This document shows, piece by piece, positions 37,705 to 45,893 of a stretch of DNA of 64,000 nucleotides. The stretch is from assembly GCA_011391405.1 (NCBI GenBank), contig JAABQQ010000216.1:1-64000 (forward strand), in the 5' to 3' direction. The position numbers and the translations under genes are program-made. Under the pieces are notes generated by a model, which saw only the letters and a program-made list of their open reading frames with translations, had not been told where the DNA came from and did not search any database. The stretch comes from Gammaproteobacteria bacterium (lineage in GTDB: Bacteria; Pseudomonadota; Gammaproteobacteria; Steroidobacterales; Steroidobacteraceae). Each line of letters begins with the position of its first letter. Position 1 is the stretch's first letter.

Positions 37705-38017
37705 GGCCGTCTCCGGGGGTTCTAGCGACGGTAGCAAACGTTCGAGATCGAGTGCCTCAGGGAATGCGGATGTCAGGCGCGAGCCGTTTGTGCTCCGTGT
37801 TTACTTCGCTGCGAGAGGTTGAGTCCCGCGTGCAGATGCGCAGCGCGCTGTGCGCAGCGCCGGGCGTTCGGCACTAGCGATTAGCGCGAATGGTTGAGAA
37901 CCCGATGCAAGCGAACAAATTCACTATCATCAGCGGTCTGCCGGTTGCCCTCCGCGAAAGACCACCAAAAACGCCTGTCTTCTCCGTTTAGGTCGTCGTT
38001 CGTCGACGGCTTTCAAT
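37705..38017 (-). other. 313-base intergenic stretch
   Basis: No gene is apparent between the quinoprotein-like gene and the remnant. Overlapping GC-rich palindromes (TGCGCA flanking GCGCGCTG) occur near 37836-37860. The part next to 37705 holds a ribosome site and possible promoter of the remnant. No clear terminator for the upstream gene was found. Confidence 0.4.
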
Positions 38018-39235
38018 CTATTTCAGCTTCAGCATCGTCTGGTACGTGCCGACAAAGATCGCTCCGTCCGCCGCGACCGGGATGCCGAAGGACCACGGTT
38101 CTTCGGTCGGGTATTTGAACGACCACAGCACCTGCCGAGTCTGTACGTCCACGGCGTGCAGGACGCCGCCGCTATCCTTCGGCCCGGTGTCGATGCCAGC
38201 CACGCGGCCCTGGAAATAGACGACGCCATCGGCTGCCGCAGTGCCGACGAACGTGTCGCTGTACTCGCCAGGCAGTGTCCACGCCGTCCGCCCGGTCCGA
38301 GCATCGACGGCCCAGAACTGCCCCTGGGTGACGCCGTAGACGTAGCCGCTTGCCTGCACGAGACCGCGCAGATGCTTGCGCCGCGTCCCGTCCATCGTGT
38401 CGACGCGATATTTCTGTTGTCCCGTCGCGCGGTCCACGCCGTACAGGTACTCGTCGCTGACGGCCACGATCGTGTCACCGACCGCGAGCACTTCGACCAG
38501 GCACGCGCCGTAGTTGTTCGGGTACTGGCTGAGCGGGTTGTAACGCCACAGCTCCTGGCCGGTCTTTGCGTCGATGGCGTGCAGGAAATAGTCGGTCTTT
38601 GAATTGGCCGGCGACTGGAGTCCGCTCGAGATGTAGACGATCCCGTCGGCGACGGCGGGCTGGCCGGCGGCGCACCAGTTCGATTTCCGCGCGTACTGGT
38701 ACTTCCAGCGTTCCGCGCCCGTGGCCACGTCGAAGGCGTACAAGTACCCGTCTTCGTGCTGGGCAATGACCAGCCCATCGACGATGACGGGTTGGCCGTC
38801 GTCGACGGGATCGAACGGCTTCGTCCACGCCAGCTTGCCGGTGGCCAGCGTGTAGGCGGCGAGCGCCGGATCGGTGGTCCAGGGGACGACCACGAACTTA
38901 CCGTCGGACGCTGGTGACTCACCGGTCATGTTGGACGTGACCACCTTCCAGCGCAGCTTGCCCGTCGCCTCGTCCACCGCGAAAAGCCCGCCGTGGCCGG
39001 AGGAATTACTGCCGACGATCAGGCCGTTGACGCGCACCACGTCGCCCCAGTCGCGGAACCCCAGCTTGGTTGCCCAGATTATCGTCGGGGTCTGTCGAAC
39101 TGCAGCCTGAGCGATTGCCGGCGTGGGAGCCGCGAGCATCGCGACCGAGAGCGTTGCCAGCGAAAGGACGCCGCGCACGATCCGGGGCGCGGCAATGTCG
39201 ATATGCCGTGAATCGGCAGAGTTTGCTGCGCGCAT
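38018..39235 (-). CDS. secreted PQQ-like beta-propeller protein
   Basis: From ATG 39235 the protein has 405 residues with a signal peptide (LSLATLSVAMLAAPTPAIAQ). Repeated blades follow: GLFAVDEATGKLRWKV, YTLATGKLAWTKPF, YAFDVATGAERWKYQ, HAIDAKTGQELWRYN, YGVDRATGQQKYRV, WAVDARTGRTAWTL and HAVDVQTRQVLWSF. These are PQQ/quinoprotein tryptophan-docking repeats, also used by BamB-like scaffolds. Catalytic residues of PQQ dehydrogenases are not evident, so a binding or scaffold role is as likely as an enzyme. A further upstream start at 39304 is possible. Confidence 0.75.
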   Translation of the reverse strand: MRAANSADSRHIDIAAPRIVRGVLSLATLSVAMLAAPTPAIAQAAVRQTPTIIWATKLGFRDWGDVVRVNGLIVGSNSSGHGGLFAVDEATGKLRWKVVTSNMTGESPASDGKFVVVPWTTDPALAAYTLATGKLAWTKPFDPVDDGQPVIVDGLVIAQHEDGYLYAFDVATGAERWKYQYARKSNWCAAGQPAVADGIVYISSGLQSPANSKTDYFLHAIDAKTGQELWRYNPLSQYPNNYGACLVEVLAVGDTIVAVSDEYLYGVDRATGQQKYRVDTMDGTRRKHLRGLVQASGYVYGVTQGQFWAVDARTGRTAWTLPGEYSDTFVGTAAADGVVYFQGRVAGIDTGPKDSGGVLHAVDVQTRQVLWSFKYPTEEPWSFGIPVAADGAIFVGTYQTMLKLK

Positions 39236-39447
39236 TGCTGACACGACCCACGGCTCGTTGCGGAGTGCGAGTAATAGCACGCTCGCGACGTAGTGAAGTG
39301 ACATTCGTCATGAGAGTCGGCACATGCGACGTGGACGTCGACGCCAACCGCGACGGCACTCAGCGGCTGCGAACTCGGTTGGCCGCATACGCCAAACTCG
39401 CGGGCGTAGCCCGCCTCGGAGTGTTGGGTGTGGTGTAGATTGCCAGC

Positions 39448-39732
39448 GTGACCAGGAAACCACGCGAACTACTCGATCCGCAGACCATTGATGAGCTGTA
39501 CGGACTCGAGCCCGTGTTCGAGCCGGGTGGCCCGGAGTCGTTGCGGTCCACGGAGTTCGTCGCGATCCAGTGCCCCTATTGTGGGGAGCGATTTGAAACC
39601 GCCGTGGACTTGTCGGCAGGCTCGTTCAGTTATGTCGAGGACTGCCAGGTTTGCTGTCAGCCGATTGAGCTCGTCGGTGATGTGGATGACGCGGGTGCGC
39701 TTGCCGGGGTCGCGGCGAACAGGGCGACTTGA
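39448..39732 (+). CDS. CPXCG motif cysteine-rich protein
   Basis: The 94-residue protein contains AIQCPYCGERFETAVD and VEDCQVCCQPIEL, the CPxCG...CxxCC zinc-ribbon-like pattern of the Cys_rich_CPXG family. Members are small and of unknown function. The start is GTG 39448; 40 residues precede the zinc motif, slightly more than usual, so a later start is possible. The 247 bases that follow hold no recognisable gene. Confidence 0.75.
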   Translation: MTRKPRELLDPQTIDELYGLEPVFEPGGPESLRSTEFVAIQCPYCGERFETAVDLSAGSFSYVEDCQVCCQPIELVGDVDDAGALAGVAANRAT

Positions 39733-39979
39733 GGCTGGCGGGCGATCGAACTTGCGGCTCTGGAGACGGCAGCGGTGTCCCGACGCCGTGCATTCTCTGC
39801 TCCGCTGCGAATCGGCTCGTGCGTTCATGCAATGGATGGGAATAAGTCATGAATCAAGGAGGCAAATTCAGGGGATTGCTCGAGGGCAGGTTCAGCGGCC
39901 TGGCGAGCAGCGGGACCGAGTGCCTGTCTAGAGTCAGGCGTCAGACGGGACGTGGTTGCGTGAGAAGAGAGGAATTCAC

Positions 39980-40748
39980 ATGTCAGATATGACCGGGAAA
40001 GTTGCGCTGATTACCGGCGCAAGCAGTGGGATTGGACGGGCCACCGCCGAGGCCTTCGCCGCCAAGGGTGCAAGGGTTGTGCTGGCCGCGCGGCGGCAAG
40101 ATGAGCTTGCGTCGTTCGTGACCGAGATCGAAGCTCGGGGAGGTAAAGCGACTGCCGTCAAGACGGATGTGTCAGCAGCGAGGGACGTGGAGCGCATGGT
40201 CGCTCACGCGCTGGAGACGTTCGGGCGTATCGACTATGCCGTGAACAACGCGGGCATCGAGGGGCGGTTGGCAAGTATCACTGAGTTGGCCGAGGATGAC
40301 TGGGATCGAGTTCTGGACATCAACCTGAAGGGCACCTTTCTCTGCCTGAAGTATGCGGCCCGAGCCATGCTCGCTGGCGGACACGGTGGAGCCATCGTCA
40401 ACATCGGCTCCGTGAATTCATTCCTCGGCTTCGGGACTGGTTCGGCCTATGTCGCTTCGAAGCATGGCCTGGTCGGATTGACGACAAGTGTGTCCGCCGA
40501 GTTGGCGCCGCAGGGTATCCGGGTGAACATCGTGTCCGGGCTTCGTCGATACACCGATGCATCGCGGAGCGCGAGGGATTGTCGGCGACGATCTATACGA
40601 CAAAAGCTTGCTCCCGAGTGTTCATCTGCGGCGCGCCGGTTACCCGGAGGAGATCGCTCGAGCCATCGTCTTCCTATGCTCGGATGAGGCGAGTTACATC
40701 ACTGGCACAACCCTGACGCCGGATGGCGGATACACACTGACGGTGTGA
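39980..40748 (+). pseudogene. short-chain dehydrogenase/reductase gene with a frameshift
   Basis: The first part encodes a normal SDR: VALITGASSGIG cofactor loop, NNAGIEG, catalytic Ser region NIGSVNS and YVASK with Tyr and Lys. After IRVNIV at about 40534 the frame is lost, and the expected continuation (PGFVDTPMHRGAR, then RAGYPEEIARAIVFLCSDEASYITGTTLTPDGGY) is found in another frame up to TGA 40746-40748. The join lacks two bases in a GTGT run, as if GTGTGT had slipped. A good GAGG site precedes ATG 39980. It is either a recent pseudogene or a sequencing error. Confidence 0.85.
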
Positions 40749-40762
40749 CGTCGCAGTGATGC

Positions 40763-41539
40763 TTACCGAAACCTCCACGTCAGTCCGAGCACGGCGGAAT
40801 CGAAGCGTGCGAACGTGTACAAATCGTCGTTGTCCGCACCGCCGTCGAGGATCCGGTACCCGCCTGCGACCGAGATGTTCGGCGTGACGTCGTAGCCAAG
40901 CTTCAGCGCTGCATCGATTGCGCGACCCTGCGGTGCGGCGAGTCCCTCAAAGTCGAGCAGGCCGTACCAACCGGGTGCAAAGCGCCACTCGCCCTCGAGC
41001 GCCAGCAGTGGCACGACGCCGGTGTTCTTCCTCACCCGCGTCAGCGCGCCCTGCTGCAGACGGATCTCCGCATCGCGGATATTCAGCGTGCCGCCGCCGG
41101 ACCACGTCCACCTTTCGCGCTCGTAAAACACGTATCGATAGCTTGCTCGGTAGGAATCGAACCGGTACTTCACGTCGATCGGGCCGGGTGCGAAGGTCGT
41201 GTCCCGGAACACGATGGGCTGCGAAGCGGTGCCGGTTTCGTCGATCCCGAGTGGTGCGATGAGGAATCGCAGGCGGTGCTTTGCGTTCAGCGGCCAGTCA
41301 AGGACCACGCGTCCGGCCGGAAACGGACCGTCGCCGGTCAGTTCGTCAATCTTGAACCGGGTGTTCGGCGGTTCGTTTGATACCTGCGCAGTATTTCGCA
41401 ACTGCCAGGCGGCACCGAGTTCGACCGTGAGCGCCGGGGACGGCGACACGCTCTCGGCCGCCAGCGCAGCCACCGGCACCAGGGCAGCGAACGCGGCCAG
41501 CCAACGCAGCGGCGAGGTGCGGAGAATTGAATGCAGCAT
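40763..41539 (-). CDS. outer-membrane beta-barrel protein, unknown
   Basis: The 258-residue product has a signal peptide ending ALAAES and alternating strands such as ALTVELGAAWQLRN, RASYRYVFYERERWTWSGGGTL and FARFDSAVLGLTWRFR. The last ends in aromatic and basic residues like a barrel terminus. Glycine-rich turns and GEWRFAPGWYGLLDFEGLAAP suggest an eight- to ten-stranded barrel. No function is known. It faces the SDR pseudogene tail to tail. Confidence 0.6.
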   Translation of the reverse strand: MLHSILRTSPLRWLAAFAALVPVAALAAESVSPSPALTVELGAAWQLRNTAQVSNEPPNTRFKIDELTGDGPFPAGRVVLDWPLNAKHRLRFLIAPLGIDETGTASQPIVFRDTTFAPGPIDVKYRFDSYRASYRYVFYERERWTWSGGGTLNIRDAEIRLQQGALTRVRKNTGVVPLLALEGEWRFAPGWYGLLDFEGLAAPQGRAIDAALKLGYDVTPNISVAGGYRILDGGADNDDLYTFARFDSAVLGLTWRFR

Positions 41540-41639
41540 GTCCTTCGTGATCCTTCAGCGGGTGATTTGCCGTTGCACCAGGGGTTACCGGTGTCGGCGA
41601 GGGCTTCGCGGCTTTACTTGGACGTCGAACCGGCCAGGC

Positions 41640-42059
41640 TCAACTCGGGGGTTCGTTACGACGGTCAGGAGGTAGCACGCCGACGTCGCCGCTCGGCGCA
41701 AGCTTCGTTGCGGCCCAGCGCCTGAGCTCGCGCACCTTGTCCGGTCCAGTGCGCGGGTTACGGATCAGCGTCTCGATGCTGCGCATGACCGCATCGACCT
41801 CCGATTGAGGCGCGTCCACGCCGGGTGTCGCTACGCGCCACAGGTCGATCCGGTGCTCGCAGCGTTCGCCGAACCGAAGCACGGCGTGGAACCATCGTGG
41901 TCGTCGCCAGTTTCCCAGCAGAAAGTCCATCGCTGCCGCCGCGAGCGACACCGGGATGAGCGTGAGGTCCAGTATCGCCTCCATGCCCAGCTTGATCTGG
42001 AACACCACGACATCGCGCACGAGTCGCCAGCGTGTGTCGTGGTCGGCCATATCGGTCAT
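41640..42059 (-). CDS. hypothetical membrane-associated protein
   Basis: The 139-residue protein has one strongly hydrophobic segment, KLGMEAILDLTLIPVSLAAAAMDFLLG (about residues 23-49), then a soluble part with RWFHAVLRFGERCEHRIDLW and a proline-rich tail. It resembles other unannotated proteobacterial proteins with a single amphipathic helix hairpin. No function is inferred. ATG 42059 or 42050 could start it. The gap 42060-42197 holds nothing recognisable. Confidence 0.5.
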   Translation of the reverse strand: MTDMADHDTRWRLVRDVVVFQIKLGMEAILDLTLIPVSLAAAAMDFLLGNWRRPRWFHAVLRFGERCEHRIDLWRVATPGVDAPQSEVDAVMRSIETLIRNPRTGPDKVRELRRWAATKLAPSGDVGVLPPDRRNEPPS

Positions 42060-42197
42060 CGCTGTCCTCCGCGTGTTGTCGTTATCTTACTGCTCCAGCG
42101 GGGTAGGAGGCCCAGCTCACGGAATCGCGCCAGTCCTCGAACGGCAGGCAACTCGGTTGGTCACTTCATTGTGAGGTGTACCTGACCGCAGTCGGAG

Positions 42198-42440
42198 TCA
42201 GCCCACCGCTTCATCCGGGTCCGAGGGAAATTTGTGCCTGATCCAGGCTCGCGTTTCCTTGTCCTGCTCCAGGACGACTTCGTTGCTCGAGCCGTAGGCG
42301 CATTCGAGCCAGGCGGCCTTGGTCACGGGTCGGCCGAGGCTGCGCAGGTGCTCCGCGATCGGGTCGCCCCTCAGCCAGTGCGGGAGTTCCCCGGACGCAG
42401 GATCGGCGGCTTGGTTGTCAGGTGGCTTCGTGTTGCTCAC
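42198..42440 (-). CDS. hypothetical protein in the nucleotidyltransferase cassette
   Basis: The 80-residue soluble protein has a disordered N-terminus, then HWLRGDPIAEHLRSLGRPVTKAAWLECAYGS and a final basic/acidic tail. I do not recognise it. It follows the 72-residue gene of the nucleotidyltransferase cassette by 21 bases and may be cotranscribed with it. Confidence 0.5.
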   Translation of the reverse strand: MSNTKPPDNQAADPASGELPHWLRGDPIAEHLRSLGRPVTKAAWLECAYGSSNEVVLEQDKETRAWIRHKFPSDPDEAVG

Positions 42441-42461
42441 ACGCCTCTCCGGACCGTGCGT

Positions 42462-42680
42462 TCACAGCGCCGGATGCTCGGGCTGTACAGCGAAGGATTC
42501 AGATGGATCGGGACGGCGCGGTTTGATGGCGCCGCTCTGGTAGGCGAGTTGCAGTGCCGACTGCAGCCACGCGAGGCGTTGTTCCGGCGTGCGGCGCGCG
42601 AACGACCAGCGGCGGAGCGCCTCCGCGTCGTCCCAGGTGCCCCAGGCGGTCGGTTCCTGCGCAGGATCGAATTCAGGCAT
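42462..42680 (-). CDS. small partner protein of the nucleotidyltransferase, probable antitoxin
   Basis: The 72-residue protein contains TWDDAEALRRWSFARRTPEQRLAWLQSALQLAYQSGAI, a helical pattern (RW...RTPEQRL.WL..A..LAY) common in small proteins encoded beside AbiEii-type nucleotidyltransferases. It begins three bases after the nucleotidyltransferase stop. An antitoxin role is inferred from this pairing. Confidence 0.6.
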   Translation of the reverse strand: MPEFDPAQEPTAWGTWDDAEALRRWSFARRTPEQRLAWLQSALQLAYQSGAIKPRRPDPSESFAVQPEHPAL

Positions 42681-42683
42681 TTT

Positions 42684-43175
42684 TCAGTCCAGCAGCTTCG
42701 CGCGCAGGCGTTCGACATCGGCCAGGTCCTGGGTCCGCCCTGCGGCCTTTTTTATCAGGATCAGGTGAGGAATCGAGGCGATGCGTACGCCAATTCCACC
42801 GATCATCACGTGTGTCGCGTCGGTCCAGAGATCGTCAAAGCTCACGACTGGAGAGAGCATCACGTCCACGGTCGGACGCGTGTTCGTGGTGTCCCAGAAG
42901 CTGCACACCTTCATGCCCCGCGAGGTTTGCCAATCATGCCGCCGCTCGGGATCGGCGAGGGACAGGGGATCGACGGGCGCCAATGGGCGATAGCCGCCCT
43001 CGGTCAGCGCGCGAACGGCATCCTTGGTCGCCTCAGTTGAGAGGTCGACGGCGAGATCCACGTCGGCCGTCAAGCGATCGAGCCCGTGCAACAGGACTGC
43101 CAGACCGTCCACGACGACGAACCGTACGCGTGCGGCGACGAGCAGGGAGAACAGCCCGATGAAATCCACTGGCAT
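42684..43175 (-). CDS. AbiEii-like nucleotidyltransferase
   Basis: The 163-residue protein has the nucleotidyltransferase opening VRFVVVDGLAVLLHGLDRLTADVDLAVDLS, where the G-(G/L)-x-A...R-x-T-x-D-x-D pattern supplies the two metal aspartates. A strand with PTVDVMLSPVV could hold the third acidic residue, and a C-terminal LILIKKAAGRTQDLADVERLRA block follows. The opening G-G of classical GS motifs is changed to D-G. Such proteins act as toxins in MenT/AbiE-like pairs or as defence components. The order, toxin-like gene first, is reversed relative to classical abiE. Confidence 0.75.
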   Translation of the reverse strand: MPVDFIGLFSLLVAARVRFVVVDGLAVLLHGLDRLTADVDLAVDLSTEATKDAVRALTEGGYRPLAPVDPLSLADPERRHDWQTSRGMKVCSFWDTTNTRPTVDVMLSPVVSFDDLWTDATHVMIGGIGVRIASIPHLILIKKAAGRTQDLADVERLRAKLLD

Positions 43176-43393
43176 GGCTCATTGTCGCCTTGGCGGTGAC
43201 GTCACGCCAGCGAGCCGGCGCCCGTCGGCCCACGTCTTTACCTTTGAGTCGCCCGCGGCGCTCTCGTCGCCGTCGGGCTGATCGAGCGGACGGCGACGGT
43301 TGCTTCTGTGGCCAACGCAAAGTTGGCGACAACATCGAGTTATGTGGCTCGCAGGGCAAGTATTGGGGCGGCAAGCTGTCTGCGCGAGTCAAT

Positions 43394-43421
43394 TTGCCAA
43401 ATATTCCTAAATAGGAATAAT
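43394..43421 (+). promoter_or_regulatory. promoter with palindromic operator of the HigBA-like module
   Basis: TTGCCA (43394-43399) and AATAAT (43416-43421) are 16 bases apart. Between and overlapping the -10 lies the perfect 8-bp palindrome TATTCCTA-AA-TAGGAATA (43402-43419), a typical autorepression site for the antitoxin. Transcription would start near 43428, almost at the toxin's GTG. The rest of 43176-43393 shows no gene. Confidence 0.55.
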
Positions 43422-43426
43422 CTGCC

Positions 43427-43810
43427 GTGCGATCCAAACCTGGATCCGGTGAGAAGCCGCTCTTCTGGGTGAGTTCGAGCAAGCGCGACTTGCTCGTGAT
43501 GCCGGGGCCCGTAGTGCGAGCACTGGGTATCGCCCTGAGTGTGGCGCAGTACGGTGCCAGGCATCCGGCTGCCAAGCCCTGGAAAGGCGAGGGCCCCGAC
43601 GTATGCGAGGTCGTGAGCAACTTCGATGGCGGTACCTTTCGTGCGGTGTACACGGTGCGTCTGCCGCAAGCGGTTTACGTCCTGCACTGTTTTCAAAAGA
43701 AGTCACCCAGCGGGGTTCGGACTGCGCGGACGGACGTGGATTTGATCAGGGCACGGCTCCGGCTCGCCCGCGCGGACTATGAGGTGAGGTATGGCAAAGC
43801 GGATCGCTAA
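43427..43810 (+). CDS. HigB/Gp49-family toxin
   Basis: The 127-residue protein matches phage-derived Gp49-like (HigB/RelE fold) toxins: KPLFWVSSSKRDLLVMPGPVV, HPAAKPWKGEGPDVCEVVSNFDGGTFRAVYTV and YVLHCFQKKSPSG, followed by a helix to the end. These toxins cleave mRNA at the ribosome. The GTG start is needed to include the first strand (KPLFWV). It overlaps the antitoxin gene by 20 bases. Confidence 0.88.
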   Translation: MRSKPGSGEKPLFWVSSSKRDLLVMPGPVVRALGIALSVAQYGARHPAAKPWKGEGPDVCEVVSNFDGGTFRAVYTVRLPQAVYVLHCFQKKSPSGVRTARTDVDLIRARLRLARADYEVRYGKADR

Positions 43811-44132
43811 GCGCGGATTGATCGAGGCAAGTTCCGGAAACGTATTGGCCGATCTCGGCTTGCCTGATTCTGAGGAACTCGATACCAAGCTTCGTCTGGC
43901 GGTCGAACTCAATCGACTGCTGAAAGTGCGTCGTCTCTCCCAGGTGCGGGCAGCGACGCTGCTCGGAATCAGCCAACCGAAGGTCTCGGCGCTGAAGCAT
44001 TACAAGCTGGAAGGATTCTCGGTCGAGCGACTGATGGTGTTGCTGACGGCGATGGGCCTTGATGTCGAGATCCGGATCAAGGCGCACCGCACCGCCAATG
44101 CTCCGGGCCGAATTCTGGTCGCGGCGGCCTGA
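43791..44132 (+). CDS. XRE-family antitoxin (HigA-like)
   Basis: The 113-residue protein has a helix-turn-helix: AVELNRLLKVRRLSQVRAATLLGISQPKVSALKHYKLEGFSVERLMVLLTAMG (about residues 36-88). It would bind the palindrome ahead of the toxin gene and neutralise the HigB-like toxin. The C-terminal tail is hydrophobic and alanine-rich. Confidence 0.88.
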   Translation: MAKRIAKRGLIEASSGNVLADLGLPDSEELDTKLRLAVELNRLLKVRRLSQVRAATLLGISQPKVSALKHYKLEGFSVERLMVLLTAMGLDVEIRIKAHRTANAPGRILVAAA

Positions 44133-44261
44133 GCGAATGGTGTGCTTGGTCCGGGTGATGAGAGTAGAGGACTACCATGACTGAAGTTGATCTCTCGCAT
44201 GCGCCGACGCCGGCAGCGTTGGCAGTACCTCGAATCGTCTGGCAGGCTCGTTGCACATAGA

Positions 44262-44277
44262 GTAACGAATAAGTTAC
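44262..44277. promoter_or_regulatory. inverted repeat before the second HigBA-like module
   Basis: GTAAC-GAATAA-GTTAC lies 10 to 25 bases before the toxin ATG, in an AT-richer stretch, with TTGCAC at 44251-44256 as a possible -35. The place suits an antitoxin operator. The remaining 44133-44261 holds a 27-codon frame (ATG 44177) without support as a gene. Confidence 0.4.
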
Positions 44278-44286
44278 CATCAGTCC

Positions 44287-44646
44287 ATGAGCACCCGGGT
44301 CGAAGAATATATTCGCCCTGATGGCACGAACCCGTACAAGGCGTGGTTCGACCGCCTCGATGCACAGGCGGCAGCGAAGGTCGTTACCGCCAAGTTGAGA
44401 ATGGAGCTCGGGCACACCTCAAGCATCAAGTGGTTCGCAGGTCTAGGCGAGTACGTCATCGACTGGGGGCCTGGTTATCGAATTTATCTCGCGCAGGACG
44501 GCGATGCACTCATCGTTCTGTTTGGCGGTGGCACGAAGCGAAGTCAACGAGCAGACATCGATCGGGCCAAGGAATTGCACGCGGAATACAAGGCCCGGAA
44601 ACGTGCTCAATCAGCGGCCAGCAAGGTCGGCAAACGCAAGAGGTGA
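44287..44646 (+). CDS. RelE/HigB-like addiction module killer protein
   Basis: The 119-residue protein matches the RelE-superfamily killer proteins: EEYIRPDGTNPYKAWFDRLDAQAAAKVVTAKLRMELG, then GLGEYVIDWGPGYRIYLAQDGDALIVLFGGGTKRSQRADIDRAKELHAEYKAR. That is the strand-turn-strand core with conserved basic residues. Usual targets are mRNA on the ribosome. The basic C-terminal tail is longer than typical. The antitoxin gene follows five bases later. Confidence 0.85.
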   Translation: MSTRVEEYIRPDGTNPYKAWFDRLDAQAAAKVVTAKLRMELGHTSSIKWFAGLGEYVIDWGPGYRIYLAQDGDALIVLFGGGTKRSQRADIDRAKELHAEYKARKRAQSAASKVGKRKR

Positions 44647-44651
44647 TCGGT

Positions 44652-44975
44652 ATGGCTCTCACTCGCGATTTCAAGAAGACGGTCGTTGCGCGCGTCGAGC
44701 GCGATCCGGCGTTTGCGAAGGCGCTGCTGGATGAAGCGGCGACGCTGTTTCTTGGGGATGAGCCGGAAACGGCGCGCCTCATTCTTCGCGACCTCGTTAA
44801 CGCAACCCTCGGTTTCGAGCAGCTCGCGAAGCTGACCGACCTGCCCAGCAAGAGCCTGCATCGCATGCTTTCGCCCAAAGGCAATCCAAGCATGGATAAC
44901 CTGGCGGCCATTTTCGGCGCCGTTGGCGGCTGCCTGAAAGTTGACCTGAAGGTGCGTACGGTGAAAGCGGCATAG
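44652..44975 (+). CDS. addiction module antidote protein, HigA-like
   Basis: The 107-residue protein starts LTRDFKKTVVARVERDPAFAKALLDEAATLFLGDEPETARLILRDLVNATLGFEQLAKLTDLPSKSLHRMLSPKGNPSMDNLAAIFGAVG. The second half is a helix-turn-helix of the antidote family normally paired with RelE-like killers. The start ATG 44652 is set by family length. Together with 44287-44646 it forms a complete type II pair. Confidence 0.88.
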   Translation: MALTRDFKKTVVARVERDPAFAKALLDEAATLFLGDEPETARLILRDLVNATLGFEQLAKLTDLPSKSLHRMLSPKGNPSMDNLAAIFGAVGGCLKVDLKVRTVKAA

Positions 44976-45051
44976 ACACACGCCGAACCCTGATACGCGG
45001 AATCGTTGCTTGGACTTCCCCCGGTAAGGAGGACAGATCCGAGCCTCATTT

Positions 45052-45846
45052 TTAGGTACTCTCGAAGGCCTCGGGACTGACGCCGCCCAGATGGCCCTGA
45101 CGGCGTGCTCGATTGTAGAACATCTCGATGTAGTCGAAGACGTCCGCCCTCGCCAGATCTCGCGTCTTGTAGATACGTTTCTTGATGCGCTCTTTCTTCA
45201 GGCTGCTAAAGAACGACTCCGCGACCGCGTTGTCCCAGCAGTTGCCTCGCCGGCTCATGCTCGGCTCGAGGTGGTGATCGCGACAGAAGCGCAGCCAGTC
45301 GTCGCTGCCGTATTGGGAGCCCTGATCCGAGTGGATCAGGGTGCCCTTCGGCTGACGCCGCCAGACCGCCATCAGGATTGCATCGAGCACAACCTCACGG
45401 GCGAGCGTCGGCTTCATGGACCATCCGACAATGCGGCGGGCGTACAGATCCATTACCACGGCCAGATAGAGCCAGCCCTGCCAGGTGCGGATGTAGGTGA
45501 TGTCGGTCACCCACACCTGGTCGGGCTTCGCTACGGTGAACTGTCGCTGCAGTGTGTTCGGCGCGATGATCGACGGGCGACCGTGGATCGCCCGCGGCGC
45601 CTTGTAGCCGCGCAGAGCCTTGATTTTCCGGCTGCGCATGATCCGGGCGACTCGATGCCGCCCACAGCGCTCGCCGGCTTCTCGCAGATCGAGAAACACG
45701 CGCGGCGAGCCGTACACGCCGCCGCTCGCCGCATACGAGGCACGAATCAGGCCGAGCAAGCGCAAGTCCTCGATCGCGCGAGCCGAGAGCGGCTGATGCA
45801 ACCACGCATAGAAGCCACTGCGAGTGACATCCAGCACGCGGCACAT
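45052..45846 (-). CDS. IS3-family transposase OrfB
   Basis: The 264 residues from ATG 45846 have an N-terminal helix-turn-helix (GFYAWLHQPLSAR), HTH_21-like linker and an rve integrase core. The DDE residues are in VTDITYI, HSDQGSQYGS and NAVAESFFSSLKKE, and the IS3 ending YNRARRQGHLGGVSPEAFE is present. In intact elements it is made as an OrfAB fusion by a -1 frameshift at the A6G motif (near 45928-45935); here that upstream region is truncated. Translation may also begin at upstream in-frame codons (RYAFINDHAKEHGIAT precedes the ATG). Confidence 0.9.
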   Translation of the reverse strand: MCRVLDVTRSGFYAWLHQPLSARAIEDLRLLGLIRASYAASGGVYGSPRVFLDLREAGERCGRHRVARIMRSRKIKALRGYKAPRAIHGRPSIIAPNTLQRQFTVAKPDQVWVTDITYIRTWQGWLYLAVVMDLYARRIVGWSMKPTLAREVVLDAILMAVWRRQPKGTLIHSDQGSQYGSDDWLRFCRDHHLEPSMSRRGNCWDNAVAESFFSSLKKERIKKRIYKTRDLARADVFDYIEMFYNRARRQGHLGGVSPEAFEST

Positions 45847-45893
45847 CGTCGCAATGCCGTGCTCTTTGGCATGGTCATTGATGAATGCGTACC

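Noticed and set aside
44177-44260. 27-codon frame between the two HigBA-like modules
   Set aside because: No clear ribosome site and no known family; length and composition are as expected by chance.
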